DNA from: Micropterus salmoides
Taxonomy: Eukaryota; Chordata; Actinopteri; Centrarchiformes; Centrarchidae
Direction: 5' to 3'
Length of the DNA: 64,000 nt
Assembly (NCBI RefSeq): GCF_014851395.1
Contig: NW_024041039.1
Span: 2,490,360 to 2,554,359 of the forward strand
Both the position numbers and the translations under genes were made by a program. Each line of letters opens with the position of its first letter. Within the stretch, counting starts at the first letter, position 1. This document shows, one piece after another, positions 1 to 12,607 of the stretch. The notes below the pieces were generated by a model. That model was given only the letters and a program-made list of their open reading frames with translations. It was not told the origin of the DNA and made no database searches.

Positions 1-429
1 AGCAGCAGCAGCAAGAGGAAAACCTGATCACCCTACATATTTTCCTTTAGCTGAAGCTTCAACAGAGAGAGTCTGCATGCAGACGTCCTGTTAGCAAAGT
101 GTCTGGCCTGTAAAGGTTTGGACACAACATCTACTGCCTGTGTGTTTTTGAGGGGGATTTTCCTCATCGGGATCGAGGGTCCAAAGACAAAGGGTAGAGA
201 CTCTAAAGCCTCTTGAGGCACATTTGTGATTTGTATTAGTGGGCTATGTAAATAAAACTGCTGCGACAGTTAAATTAGTTCACATTTATAATCTTAGAAA
301 CCTTCACATGTGGCAGCAGATTCCTGATCCAGTTAACTCTCAGTTGATTTCCATATTGTCTTTGCAATGATTTTGGTCCCCTCTCCTACCACCACCATCT
401 CCTTTCAATCATTGAAAAGTAAAGTGCCT

Positions 430-850
430 GCAACCAAGTACTGTACTTAAGTATAATTTTGAGGTAATTTACCTGAGTATTTCCACGTTCTGCTGTTTGA
501 TTTCACTTTGATAACTTTACAATGTCAGATTAATGATACAATAAAGTATAATCAACAAATACGTGTATTATTACAGGTGACGATAAGACTTCAGCGTTTA
601 TAGAAAGTAATTAAAAGTAGCCCTACCTTAATGCATCACTAATTATCATCCAGTAATATACATTATTCTGAAATGGGTGATACTGCATGATGAGTACTTT
701 TACTTCGGGTACTTTAAAGTTTGATGCCAGTGTTTTTCTACTTTTACTTTAGAAGTAAAATCATGAATGCGTGACTTGTAGTAAGAGTATTTCTTCAGTG
801 TGGTATTGCTGTTTTTACAGAAGTAGAAGATGGGAGTAGTTCCCCCAGCG
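430..850. repeat. Dispersed repeat, 'AGTACTTTTACTT' teleost family, copy 1
   Basis: The stretch contains ACTGTACTTAAGTATAAT, AATAATACACGT-type AT-rich filler, TCATCCAGTAATATACATTA and GAGTACTTTTACTTCGGGTA. The same blocks, such as ATCCAGTGATATCGTATACA and TATTATTCTGAAAT, recur in the copy at 15715-16085. This is a very common non-autonomous repeat of acanthomorph genomes, probably hAT-derived. It is non-coding and has no clear TIR in this copy. Confidence 0.6.
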
Positions 851-3800
851 TGAATTTAACTCCTCCGTGTGGAAACAACCTGTCGAGTTTTTAATTCGAG
901 TAACTAGTTTAATTTATTTGATGTTACTGAGATGATTTTTAAAGTAGAACAGAAGCAAATCTCCTTACAGAATGTTTTACTTCACGAGTCGCGTCTTTAG
1001 TTTAATTCCTGGGACTTTTTTGTCATAATGGACGGTTTGTGTGGCGGTTCAGTGTTTGCCCCCGTTTGGTCCTCTGTTTATTTGTGTGTGTAGAAACGAA
1101 AATGTGTGTCTGATTTATGCTTGAGTTGGGGGGTGTGTGTGTGTTTGTGTGTAACCAATGTCAGTGTTTTTGTTTAGAGGCTGGTTACACGGGATGCAGA
1201 TCGAGGGTCTGTCGATATCTGCTGGTCCTGGTTTGGTTCAGGCTTCGGCTAACTGTGGTGGATATGTGAGGGGCAGGAGGGGGTGTTATCCCCCCCCCAC
1301 CCGGCTCAATCTTTGAAGTATTAAGTGGACAGGGTACCTTGTCATTAGGGCTGAGCCTTTCATCTGTGCGCGCGAGTGTGTGCAGTTTCTGTGGACGTTG
1401 TTAGCAGGGCTCTGCAGGACAAGAGAGACGCTGTCATTTTGGATTTTCTCAGGAAAAGAGAACAAGAAAGGAAACAAAATAAACAGGAGGGTGCAGACGC
1501 CCACACACAAGCTGTTTGGTTATATGTTGTCTGTTTACTAAATGGATACATAAGATTTATTATTTTATCAATCATTCACCAGATGTTTGTACCCAGATTT
1601 GTTGATGTGAGTGATCGCAGCAGTTTGCACTAAAAACAAGGAGCTCTTCTAATGTTGACGGCTCAAATAAATGTTGCGAGACTTCGTAATTATAATAAGT
1701 GTGAGTTGACGCCGCAAATGGTGTTTTTTAAAATCAGATTTTCACAGCTCGTAGAATCCTGTCTGACTTTTAACATGGCCGTGTACCTTTTTACACATGC
1801 AAACGCACAAATGTTCAGTCTCTTAATGAAAGGAAGTGAAATATTTGTGGTCCAAAGGAGAAATGCAAAGCCAGTTGCTTTGGAACAGATCGGTTAACAA
1901 ACCTGAACTGGGCACAGATCCTAAAATAAAAACAGAAGGTACAAAGGACGGCGACGGAAACAAAAAGGAAATATCTTGACTTTGGTTTTTTACCTTGAGG
2001 TTTTAAAGATCTGCTTAAATAACACGTCAGCGGACACCGGAACGCAAACCTCACTTCTCTCTCGTGTGATTGAGCAATAGTTAGCCTACCTGTCGAGCGT
2101 GATGGAAGCTGGCTTATAGATGCATTACAAAAAGGTCAAGTACCTCGGCACCGGGCCAGGTTCGGCAACTCGTGCGTTTTTCTAACGAGTGCCTTTGATT
2201 CACAGTTGCAGCCATTGAAAAGAAGAGACGCTTCTCAAGCAACACGCTTTGGGAATCCTGGAGCGGCGAGCTGGACTGGGCGCTGGGAGGAGGCGAACGG
2301 GGGGGAGATTTAACAAACGGGATAATCTGAAGTGTTGATCAGTGAGCTTTACAGGTGCTGGCAGTCTTTGTTCTACACTAACCAGCTACCATCTCTGCCT
2401 TTCTATTTACCACACATGTGAGAGCGGGATCGGTCCTCTCCTCTAACTCCCTGCAAAGAGCCAAATAAATTATTTCCCCAAATGCCAAACTACTTCAGCT
2501 TCAATACAAAGGCTGTAACACGTGATTAGAATCAATCCTCTGCCTTATTTTATTCACAGGGGAAAGTAAATCAGCCAAATAAATTTTTTACCCGTTCAGA
2601 TGGGAGGAATAAATGAAGTTAGGACTCTTTCCTTAATCACTCACTGAAACCTTTCTTCCCTCAGCCCTAATTACTTCTCAACTATGGAGTTATAATTTTG
2701 TTTTTATAATCAGTAATAAGTGAAGTTGGTAGTATGTAGATTAAATAGTTTAAATGTATTAATTTAACGCTGTTGTCATTGAAACAGTGACGGCTGTGCA
2801 TCCCTTGTTAAACTCTGTTCTCTCCATCGGCCTGTGTTGCCCCGCTCCCTCATCGACGTCCTGTCGGAGTAATGGCATTTTCATTAACTTGCTATCAGAG
2901 GAGAAGCTGAGAGCAGCCGGGCCGGCCGGCGCTCTGCCAGCAGAGAGAACGTGACTCCGGCACCTCCGAACGACTTTGTCACATTCGTCCATGGCGAGGT
3001 CTTCGGGGAGCTCCGCCTCGCACCATTAGAGGCAGCATTGATTGAGGCACACTGTTTTCAGCGGAGCACTTAGTTCAATCAATGGCGTTTGCCCTGACCT
3101 TAACTACCTCAGTGAGCACAGCTCCCCGGCTCTTGTCAAACCATTCTGCCGCTTTTATTGCCTGGAAACGTCTGGGGAAAGAGCCGTTTGAAGTGTGAGA
3201 AACTCCGGATTTCAGCGGGGCCTTTTGCTCTTTGAAGAATCCATTTCATTTTTAAGATCTGACTTGGTTTCACACCCAATTTTTGCAGCTATTTTTCAGG
3301 TGTTAGGCTGCGTTTAAGGGAGCGGTCATTGCTCCCCAGACAAGAAGTTGTTCTGCTGAAACATTTTCTACCATCCGTCCTCCTCGCTAACTGCAATTAC
3401 TGCAGTAAATCGTAGCTCTCAGCATTTGGGAGCGTGGTAGAAGCTCTCTGACAGGCCTGCGCTCTGACAGCAGCTCTGCTGAGTCAATTATAGTGTTTGA
3501 AACGAGCAGCATCTGTCTCATCCTGAGCTTCAGCAGCATCACACTTTACCTCCTCAGCACTCAGAAAAAAACAAGCTCCTTTGTTGTTTCTCATGCTAAC
3601 AAGCAGAGAGGCAGAACCAGGAGGTCACTGGCTGGATCCCAGCAGCCGCTCCGAAAGGGTTTAAAAATTTAATTTTCCTAAGACAAGTGCAACAATCTGC
3701 TTTATTCTGTCTCGTTTCATTATTTTGAGGTTCTTAAGAAACAGGAAATCGCACTGGAGGTTTTTCTTTTTTTTCTTTTTTTTTTCTTTCTCACTTGTTT

Positions 3801-5448
3801 GTTTTTCTTGTTCTGATGGAAAATAAGTTGACCCCCCCCATTATCAACCCAAGGTTGAGGTAGTACTGTATATCCCCTCACAGTAGTAATACTACTTGCC
3901 CTATACTTTCAGAGCAGTTTAAAATAGTTGTTATTGAGTGATATATTAAGATGATATCAATAACGTAAGACTAAACTGGGATTATCTGGGGCGTTGATTT
4001 TCATAAGCTTGATACCAAAAAACTTTTCTAGCTTCCTGACCCGGACCCATTCAGCCCAGACACTTTACATTGGGAGGATGTCTCACACACACAAATTGCT
4101 TCTTAAATCTATAAATAAAAAAATAAGACTAATAATTGACAGTTTGCAGTTGTAGATATCCTGTCAACATCCTATCAGTGGTGGACTTTTTTCAAGTTAC
4201 AGTTGCACTTTTGGCCTCTGGGACCACCAAACATTTATCCATAAACTGCAGTAACTTCATTAAGGATTCACGTCTCTGTGAGTTTGTCTTCAGGACGTTT
4301 CTGTGCCTGACCAAGAAATAGTCCCACATACAGCCACCTGGAAAAACCAATTTGTTGATTCCACACCACCATTTCTGTACCGTTAAACAAGCAAAATATA
4401 ATGTGTTGGCTGGAGAACGAGGAGCTGGTAGGCCATGAAAGACATGAGTCTCAGCATCTGTCAAATAAATATTTGATTCAGCTGTACTGTTATCAGCTGT
4501 TTTAAACCTGTAGCCGTCTTCTGCTGCGGGACAGTGAAACTCACATGTATTGTTCCTTTAAATCATAATGACTTATTATTAATGTATGCAGCTAATCCAT
4601 TCACAAACTTAGCCATTAACTTGTTCCACTCATTTCCTCTCTGCTGCTAGGCCAGCTGGGCAGGCCTGAGAGTTTGGGGGGGGGGGGGGGGGTTACAGTG
4701 CCTGGGGCGGTACAGTGGAGCTTGATGGACATATGGCCGGATGGACCCAACCTCTCGGAGGAGGAGAGCGCTGGATTGAATGGCAGACAGACAGACAGGC
4801 GATGACAGCGCAGGGAGACGGGCGTCACTGATACACAGCAGAAACACAAGAAGAAGAACAAAAGTCTGATGTTTAATTCAAGCGCTGGCTGCTCTCCACG
4901 GACGGCCAATCATACGCTCTCAGTGAGTCAGTAAAAGCTAAGCTACCTCAGCAGCAGCGTGGTGTGGAATATGAAATCAGGCTGTGTGAGCAGTTAGCAG
5001 TCAGTCTCTGTGGCGAGGCGGCTGGAGCGGCCCGTCACAGCAGCCAGCTGTGATTGGAGATGATGTGCGTCTTCTGGCCCGAGGAGGGAAAGGGAAGCAG
5101 TCTCGTCTGCCGCCGCCAGCCTGACGGGAGATGACAGCGACCGTTTAGCAGGCAGGCAAAGGCAGGAAACCGCTCGCCTCTGGCTGCTACGTCACAGCAG
5201 ATTTCACTGTCTCAGCCCCCCCCACCCCCTTCACTCATTACACAGCAGGGTCGGGGATTTCAGCTGGGGTCCCACCCAAGTCATGCAGTGTTTGGGACTG
5301 ACTTCGCATGTACAGAGAAACTGCGTATTAATCAACCTGTAGTCTGTTATTTTACGTGAGTTGATATTTTTCCTGAATATTGGAGTAATTAAATAATCTA
5401 CAGAGTTTTAGTTGCATACAATGAACTAGCTCTTATTCTTCTGGGGAA
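851..5448. other. Non-coding stretch, mostly unique sequence
   Basis: No gene is seen. The stretch holds a 17-base G run at 4676-4692, short T-rich tracts near 3760-3790, and complex unique sequence at about 2760-3260 and 4900-5200. No RNA fold or promoter was recognised. Confidence 0.5.
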
Positions 5449-6115
5449 GTAAAAATAATAATCCTTTATTTGTAGAGCACTTTTCAAAAACAAGTTTAAA
5501 AGTGCTTTAAGTGTAAAGGCAATAAAACACATACAAATACACAAGAAAAGCAAGAAAACACTTAAGAGACTAAAATACACTTTAAAAGAAAAAAAAAAAT
5601 TATATATAATCAAAGCAACTAAAATCAGGAAAGGCTCTCCTATAAAAGTATGTTTTAAGAAGGGACTTAAAAGAGTTCACTGACTCAGCCGACCTGATTT
5701 CCTCGGGCAGGCTGTTCCAGAGCCTCGGGGCCCTGACAGCAAACGCTCTGTCCCCTTTAGTTTTCAGTCGAGACTCTGGAACAGACAACAGACTTCTGCC
5801 CGAGGATCTCAAGGTACGTGCTGGTGCGTATGGGACTAAAAGGTCAGAAATATAACAAGGCGAGAGGCCATGAAGAGCTTTAAAAGTGATTCTAAAACAT
5901 CCTGGGAGCCAGTGTAATGAAGCTAAAGCAGGGGGGGATGTGGTCACATTTCTTTATTCTGGTTAAAAGCCTGGCAGCTGAGCTCTGGACAGTCTGGAGT
6001 GGATCTGTAGATTGTTGGGTTAAGCTAGTAAAAAGGCTGTTGCAATAATCCAGGCGTGATGAGAGGAAGGCGTGTTAAATGGTCTGTGTCCTTTTTAAAA
6101 GTTAAATACAGCAGC
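5449..6115 (-). mobile_element. L2-like LINE 3' fragment with reverse-transcriptase C-terminal remnant
   Basis: The complement of 5600-5947 is open for 115 residues and reads ASLHWLPGCFRITFKALHGL, then YISDLLVPYAPARTLRSSG, RLKTKGDRAFAVRAPRLWNS, LPEEIRSAESVNSFKSLLKT. This is the distal C-terminal region of fish L2/Maui-type LINE ORF2 proteins, downstream of the catalytic palm. The + strand 5449-5600 segment (TTTATTTGTAGAGCACTTTT) is the LINE 3' end. The rest of the element is absent, as usual for 5'-truncated insertions. A second 3' end of this family is at 39140-39365. Confidence 0.8.
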
Positions 6116-8998
6116 CTCGTTTATGTTCAGCTGTACTACAGAACAAAGTCCTGTGGTTCTATAGGTACATCACAGCCCACCATTGTTCTCACAATAAGAT
6201 CTTGCAGGGGATGAGTCTAGTGTTGGAGGGGTATTATCAAGCTTCTGTCAAAATTAAAGACATCATGTTATGGATACAATGCAGACAACACGGACATAAA
6301 AACTTGTTGCTCTGTCACCATATCACAGATTGAGCTAGCAACGGGAATCAAGTGAAGCAAATGTCTATTTAAACTCAGGGCATGCGTTTAGCTGCTCTCA
6401 TCCAGGAAAAATAAAATCCAGATTCTGTCGACCGTACGTCAAATTAAAATGAGGAGAGAGGAGCCAAAGCCAGAGGGAACAGATGATGCACATCAGTGCC
6501 ATCAGCCCATTTACACCTGGCATTAAAATGCGTTTTGGGTGATCAGATTACAGTGGGATGGTGCTTGATCACAGGAAAGTACATACAAAGAGTGCATACA
6601 TGAAGTTTTTGCTGAATGGTGAACTGAATGTGTCCATTTATGGAAAACAAAGTGAGATGATCTCAATGTGGACACTGGAGACTCCTTAACACCAGTAAAT
6701 ATAATCCAGTTAAAATCGTATTCACAGTCTGGATACACTATGCATTTTAACACCAGGTCTAAACGGTGAAGTTTCAGCTTAAAAAAGCGTAGGATAAGAA
6801 GATAATGTGTGTTCTTTAGTGTGAAGGTACGTTTGTGAAAGGATCCTCACAAGAGACCCGGTAGAGAGTCTGGATCTGAGAGCTGGATTTCCATGTTCAG
6901 GTTAGGAATACATATAATTCACAGTGAGTCTTTCGAAGGATATTTGGGTCAGTTCAGATTGCGTTAGGGTGAAGTCTTCAGTCAGACTGGCCTCTTGCTC
7001 AGAGCTGAAAGAAGAGCAGAGTTAATGTGTTCATGTCGAGAGGAGCTGCAGAGGAGGTTTGTCTCTGGAGGCAGCAGGTTTGTTGCTGTACCGTCACAGC
7101 TTTGCTTCCCCAAACGTGCTGCTACTTGTGAGAAGCCCTTGAGCACGACGATGAGGGTTTTCATTTAATATTATTTTAGTTTATTCATTTAATTTTAAGT
7201 TGATTTCTTCTTGACCTTGGAAACAGCTGTTTTTAAAAGAAACTCACTACAAGGTCCAGCAGTTGCTTTTTCACAGTCTTCATCAGCAAATGGAGTTTGT
7301 CCAGCTGTCATGTATGTAAATGTAAGTTTATTGCTGATCATTTTAAGGACACGTTGGCTTAAAACGTTATGTGAAAGTTTGATCTTCCTCGACCTTGAGG
7401 TCAAGATCTGAGGTGTGATGTGATTGAAAGCTCCAGAGCAGCTACTAAATGGACCTTGGTGTAAGACTGTTTTGCCAGCTGTTAAGTCTGAAACATTTTA
7501 AAGATTTAAAACATGAAATCGACACTAGAAAAGAGACAGACAGAGAAATCTTCTAGAGTTCTACACCCACAGCTAAAAAAAAAAAAAAAAAATCAACCAG
7601 ACTGCATTGCAATTATAACATATTTTGTCTTTTGAGTCAGGCATGTGACTCCTACTATCAGAAGCACAAACACATGGAGAAGCCACTGCTAGAGCTGATG
7701 GATAGCAGCAGACGGGGATCCCAGGGCGTAGTCTCCCTTTTGATTTGACGCCTCCTCTTCTGATTACTTCCTTAGACAGTTTGTAAATATTTTTCATGCA
7801 GACGAGCGAGTGGTTTGGTTTTTGGTTAGAGACACAGAGCGCTGATTCATCAGCGTGGCAAGGGCAACATTTGGCTAAAAATTCCTGCGGCAGTCATCTG
7901 ACATTTCAAATGTTTGATTCTCATGCACACAACAATGCAGATGTTAAACAGTTCTTGTTTTCATGACCGCATTCCCGAAATTCTTCCTCTATACTGTTGA
8001 GGCTGCCGTGGCGGACTAGTGACCACCTTATTCATCAGAGAGGCACTCTGTTCATGTCATGATCTTTCATTGAAGGATATCATTAGTGCTGATGATTAAT
8101 TCATCTTGCTCTTAAGATGTAAAATTACTGTTTTGAAAAATATGCTGAATATTGACAGAATGACGGAACATCTCTTTGATCAAATACATTTATTCAAAAT
8201 ATGGAAAACTTGGCTCACGCTGTTGAAATGAGCTGTCACTCCCAGTACAAACATTTGTCTGGTTTATGAGAGGACACACAGTTGTGGGAGCCCCAGATAG
8301 CAAAGAGAGGAAAAACAAGACGGCCTGTCATAACAATGGAAACAAAAGTGACGTAATGTCGGCTAATCCAGTCTTAAGCCCAGTTCGTTCAGGACAACGT
8401 TACACTTCAATCTGGACACAGTTCATCTTTACTCGTTTGTTGAGGTGCTCCAGACAACCCAAGTTTGCCTCCAGGAGTTTTATCGGCCACTAACACTAAA
8501 TTAATATACGCCTCTGAGTGCAGGATGAGTCGTCGTCAACATTTTCTATTAGTTTTACAGGAAATAACAATCTAAAATAAAACTAGCTCTTAAGGTGGAA
8601 GTTTGTAGTGATAAAGAGAAAATGTGATAAAGGCTGATGGAAGACTCTTTACCAGAAAGGCAAAAAAAGATTAGCTGTGTCCAGGCGACCCTGTGGTCCA
8701 GGACACAGACCACCATGCCAGCAAAAACACCATCCACAGAGTGTGGACAGTGGGAACACATTGATTAGAATATCATAAATGTCTTATCAGGTATGAAACG
8801 GTCATGATGGACCAGAGTTACTGACACTAAGTTACTGACTAATCTAATATTGTCACATCCCGTAGAGCACACTTCATCACACTAGTTAACGGAAAAAGTC
8901 AAACCCAGGTTGACTTTTTTTGTTTGCTGACTTGCTTGTTCTGATGTGAACTACTGACACATCTGTAAGGTTAGTTACTCTGACTAACTAGTTCCCAG
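6116..8998. other. Non-coding stretch without recognised elements
   Basis: Only short ORFs without domains are present, along with an 18-base A run near 7577-7594. No RNA gene or clear repeat was recognised. Confidence 0.5.
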
Positions 8999-10529
8999 TT
9001 GATTTATTTCAGTAATTCCATTCAAAAAGTGGAACTTGGATATTCATTCATTCCACACAGACTGAGATATTTCAAATGTTTATTTCAATTAATTGTGATT
9101 GTTCAGTAAAAATAAGAATATTACTTAAGACCAATACAAAAAAGGATTTTTAGAAATGTTGGCCAACTGAAAAGTATGAACATGAAAAGTATGAGCATGT
9201 ACAGCACTCAGTACTTAGTTGGGGCTCCTTTTGCCTGAATTACTGCAGCAATGCGGCGTGGCATGGAGTCCATCAGTCTGTGGCACTGCTCAGGTGTTAT
9301 GAGAGCCCAGGTTGCTCTGATAGTGGCCTTCAGCTCTTCTGCATTGTTGGGTCTGGCGTATCGCATCTTCCTCTTCACAATACCCCATAGATTTTCTACA
9401 GGGTTAAGGTCAGGCCAGTTTGCTGGCCAATTAAGAACAGGGATACCACGGTCCTTAAACCAGGTACTGGTAGCTTTGGCACTGTGTGCAGGTGCCAAGT
9501 CCTGTTGGAAAATGAAATCTGCATCTCCATAAAGTTGGTCAGCAGCAGGAAGCATGAAGTGCTCTAAAACTTCCTGGTAGACGGCTGCGTTGACCTTGGA
9601 CCTCAGAAAACACAGTGGACCAACACCAGCAGATGACATGGCACCCAAACCATCACTGACTGTGGAAACTTTACACTGGACTTCAAGCAACGTGGATTCT
9701 GTGACTCTCCTCTCTTCCTCCAGACTCTGGGACCTTGATTTCCAAAGGAAATGCAACATTTACTTTCATCAGAGAACATAACTTTGGACCACTCAGCAGC
9801 AGTTCAGTCCTTTTTGTCTTTAGCCCAGGCGAGACGCTTCTGACGCTGTGTCTTGTTCAAGAGTGGCTTGACACAAGGAATGCGACAGCTGAAACCATGT
9901 CTTGCATACGTCTGTGCGTGGTGGTTCTTGAAGCACTGACTCCAGCTGCAGTCCACTCTTTGTGAATCTCCCCCACATTTTTGAATGGGTTTTGTTTCAC
10001 AATCCTCTCCAGGGTGCGGTTATCCCTATTGCTTGTACACTTTTCTACCACATCTTTTCCTTCCCTTCGCCTCTCTATTAATGTACTTGGACACAGAGCT
10101 CTGTGAACAGCCAGCCTCTTTAGCAATGACCTTTTGTGTCTTGCCCTCCTTGTGCAAGGTGTCAATGGTCGTCTTTTGGACGGCTGTCAAGTCAGCAGTC
10201 TTCCCCATGATTGTGTAGCCTACAGAACTAGACTGAGAGACCATTTAAAGGCCTTTGCAGGTGTTTTGAGTTAATTAGCTGATTAGTGTGTGGCACCAGG
10301 TGTCTTCAATATTGAACCTTTTCACAATATTCTAATTTTCTGAGATACTGATTTTGGGGTTTTCATTAGTTGTCAGTTATAATCATCAAAATTAAAAGGA
10401 ATGAACACTTGAAATATATCAGTCTGTGTGGAATGAATGTATACATTACACAAGTTTCACTTTTTGAATGGAATTACTGAAATAAATCAACTTTTTGATG
10501 ATATTCTAATTATATGACCAGCACCTGTA
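8999..10529 (-). mobile_element. Tc1/mariner transposon, decayed, with long terminal inverted repeats
   Basis: Sequence at 8999-9110 (TTGATTTATTTCAGTAATTC, then CATTCCACACAGACTGA) is repeated in inverse at 10400-10497 (TCAGTCTGTGTGGAATGAAT and GAATTACTGAAATAAATCAA), giving TIRs of roughly 100 bp. The right end reads GACCAGCACCTG followed by a TA at 10528-10529, the Tc1 target dinucleotide. The outermost bases of the left end are missing or diverged, so the left boundary is approximate. A transposase pseudogene lies between the TIRs on the complement strand. The right end sits directly against the Rex1-like LINE remnant. Confidence 0.9.
9208..10208 (-). pseudogene. Tc1-like DD34E transposase, frameshifted and interrupted
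   Basis: The start is taken at the complement codon 10208-10206, giving MGKTADLTAVQKTTIDTLHK followed by the paired-like helix-turn-helix region. The frame then shifts near 10036 (CTSNRDNRTLERIVKQNPFK continues in another frame), again near 9890 and near 9640, and a TGA replaces a Trp codon near 9809. The downstream part is open and reads SSAGVGPLCFLRSKVNAAVY, FIFQQDLAPAH and LNPVENLWGIVKRKMR, ending APTKY at the stop. The catalytic Asp of QQDLAP and the Glu of PVENLW are 34 residues apart, as in Tc1 enzymes; FSDES, with the first Asp, is still readable. The enzyme cannot be made from this copy. Confidence 0.92.
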
Positions 10530-12140
10530 CATTCCACCTCAGTTGGAACCTGTTAGTGAGGCGTTACTACACCTGGCCGACCAGATAACTAACGCGGAGA
10601 AGAAACATCCAGACTCCCTGCTCGTTGTTCTCGTGGACTTCAACAGAGCAAACCTCAGCCATGAACTCCCAAAGTACAGACAGCATATCACGTGTCCCAC
10701 CAGGGACACTAACACACTGGACCACTGCTACACTACATTGAAGGACGCCTATCGCTCTGTCCCCCGTGCAGCCTTAGGACTCTCTGATCACTGCCTGGTT
10801 CATCTTATCCAGACATACAGGCAGAAACCTGCTAAACCTGTTGTAAAGATTGAGAAGATGGACCGAGTCAAAGCTGGAGTTACAGGCCTGCTTTGACTGG
10901 AGTGTTTTTGAGGCTGCAGCCACTGACCTGAACGACACTGACATCCTATATCAGTTTTTGTGAGGACGTGTGTGCAGACTAAAACCTTCCGCATATACAA
11001 CAACTAAAAACCCTGGTTCACAGCGAAACTCATGTAGCCAAGGAAGGACCAAGGAAGGAGGCCTCTAGAAGTGGGACCAGAGTCCTGTACCAGGCCAGGA
11101 ACACTCTGACTAAGGAGGTCAAAGCAGCAAAGAGATGCTAAGCTGAAAAGCTTCACCGCTCACAGCCAGCGACCCTGCGTCAGTGTGCAGAGGCCTGCGG
11201 TCACTCACTCAGTCACTACAGGAGACCATCGCCCAACTCTACTGGTACTCAACGACTGGCTTACGAGCTGAATGGCTTCTATTGTAGGTTTGAGAAGCCC
11301 ACTGTCACACCACTCCAACACCATCTTCAAACAGTCACCTTCCCCCACTGCCACGCTCTCACCCCCCCTCTCTGACCCCTCTCCTGCACTCGTGATCTGT
11401 GCAGACGATGTCCGCCATCTCGTCCAGAGGCAGAAGATCAGGCTCCTGGCCCAGATGGTGTCTCCATCTTGACTGAAAACCTGTGCAGACCAGCTGACCC
11501 CCATCTTTACACAGATCTTCAACAGATCACTGGAGCTGTGTGAAATTCCCTCCTACAGGCTGTCGCCCCGACATCTGAAAGACTGGTGTTGGCCCACCTG
11601 AAGGAAATTACAGACCCCCTGCAGTTTGCCTACAGGGCTAACTGGTCAGTGGATGATGCTGTCAACTTGGGACTGCATCACATCCTGCAGCACCTCGACT
11701 CCAGGGACATGTGCAAGGATCCTGTTCGTGGACTTCAGCTCGGCGTTCAACACCATCATCCCGGACATCCTCAGCACCAAACTCACCCAGCTCACTGTGC
11801 CAGCCTCCACCTGTCAGTGGATCACAAACTTCCTGTCTGACAGGAGTCAGCAGGTGAGACTGGGGAACATCACGTCCAGGTGCTGGATTATCAGGGCTGG
11901 CGCCCCCCAGGGGTGTGTGCTCTCCCCCCTGCTCTTCTCCCTGTACACCACCAATGATCAGCTGGCTCTCTGGTGCGGTCGGAAGAAGCTGGAGCTTAAC
12001 ACGCTCAAAACTGTGGAGATGACCGTGGACTTCAGGAGGATCCCCCCACTCTGCCCCCCATCACCGTACTCAACAGCTCTTTGTCTGCTGTGGAATCCTT
12101 CAGGTTTCTGGGATCCACTATATCCACTGAAGATGTAGAG
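10530..12140 (+). mobile_element. Rex1/Babar-like non-LTR retrotransposon (LINE) ORF2 remnant, inactive
   Basis: 10543-10896 encodes the distal part of an AP-endonuclease: DFNRANLSHELPKYRQHITC, NTLDHCYTTLKDAYRSVP and LGLSDHCLVHL, with the SDH motif. 11586-12138 carries reverse-transcriptase blocks in two frames: DPLQFAYRANWSVDDAVN, ILFVDFSSAFNTIIPDIL and APQGCVLSPLLFSLYT, then KKLELNTLKTVEMTVDFRR. The segment between SLYT and the LELN block, which in this family carries the FADD catalytic motif, is missing (about 30-35 codons). Several frameshifts separate the parts. The EN start is cut off exactly at the Tc1 end, and no upstream part was found on the far side of the Tc1. Confidence 0.85.
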
Positions 12141-12235
12141 CTTTAAAAACACCACGAATATATCATTTTATTTTTAAAAAGGCTCAGTAATGACCTAAAA
12201 CAGATTGTCAATGTAGTTTTTAGCAAACATGGACT

Positions 12236-12356
12236 CAAACAGGCAGAGATGGTGCGTTTGTTGGGGCTATTTTCTGCAGCAGATTAATATACGTTTGGAA
12301 AGTATTAATACTTTAGTATTTCTATCCGCAGGACTGAGTCAGAATAAACTACAGTG
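12236..12356. repeat. Dispersed repeat shared with 54615-54720
   Basis: GACTGAGTCAGAATAAACTA plus CAGTG at about 12332-12356 is identical to the sequence at 54698-54722, and the upstream TTGGGGCTATTTTCTGCAGC resembles TTGGGGACTATTTTCAGCAA at 54624. The family is not identified. Here it is followed by a Tc1-type MITE, at 54.7 kb by a GT microsatellite. Confidence 0.55.
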
Positions 12357-12359
12357 AGT

Positions 12360-12607
12360 GTTTTCGTGGTGAGTATTTTTGTAAATATTTGATTATATCT
12401 GTTCATGTGGCTCATGAGGTGTACTCAGTTTTGTTTCCAGTGGTTTAGACATTAACGGCTGTGTGATGTTATTTTGAGGGGACAGCAAATTTCCACAAGC
12501 ATTATATACATTATACAAGCTGTACGCTCACTACTTTACATTGTAGCAAAGTATCAATCAATATTTACAAAATGTGAGGGGTGTACTCACTTTTGTGAGA
12601 TGCTGTA
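12360..12607 (-). mobile_element. Tc1-type MITE, copy in reverse orientation
   Basis: It ends in GTGTACTCACTTTTGTGAGA followed by TGCTGTA, with TA at 12606-12607. Read on the complement it shares CTGTCCCCTCAAAATAACAT and ACACAGCCGTTAATGTCT with the MITE at 17548-17850. No coding capacity. The left TIR is partly degraded. Confidence 0.75.
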
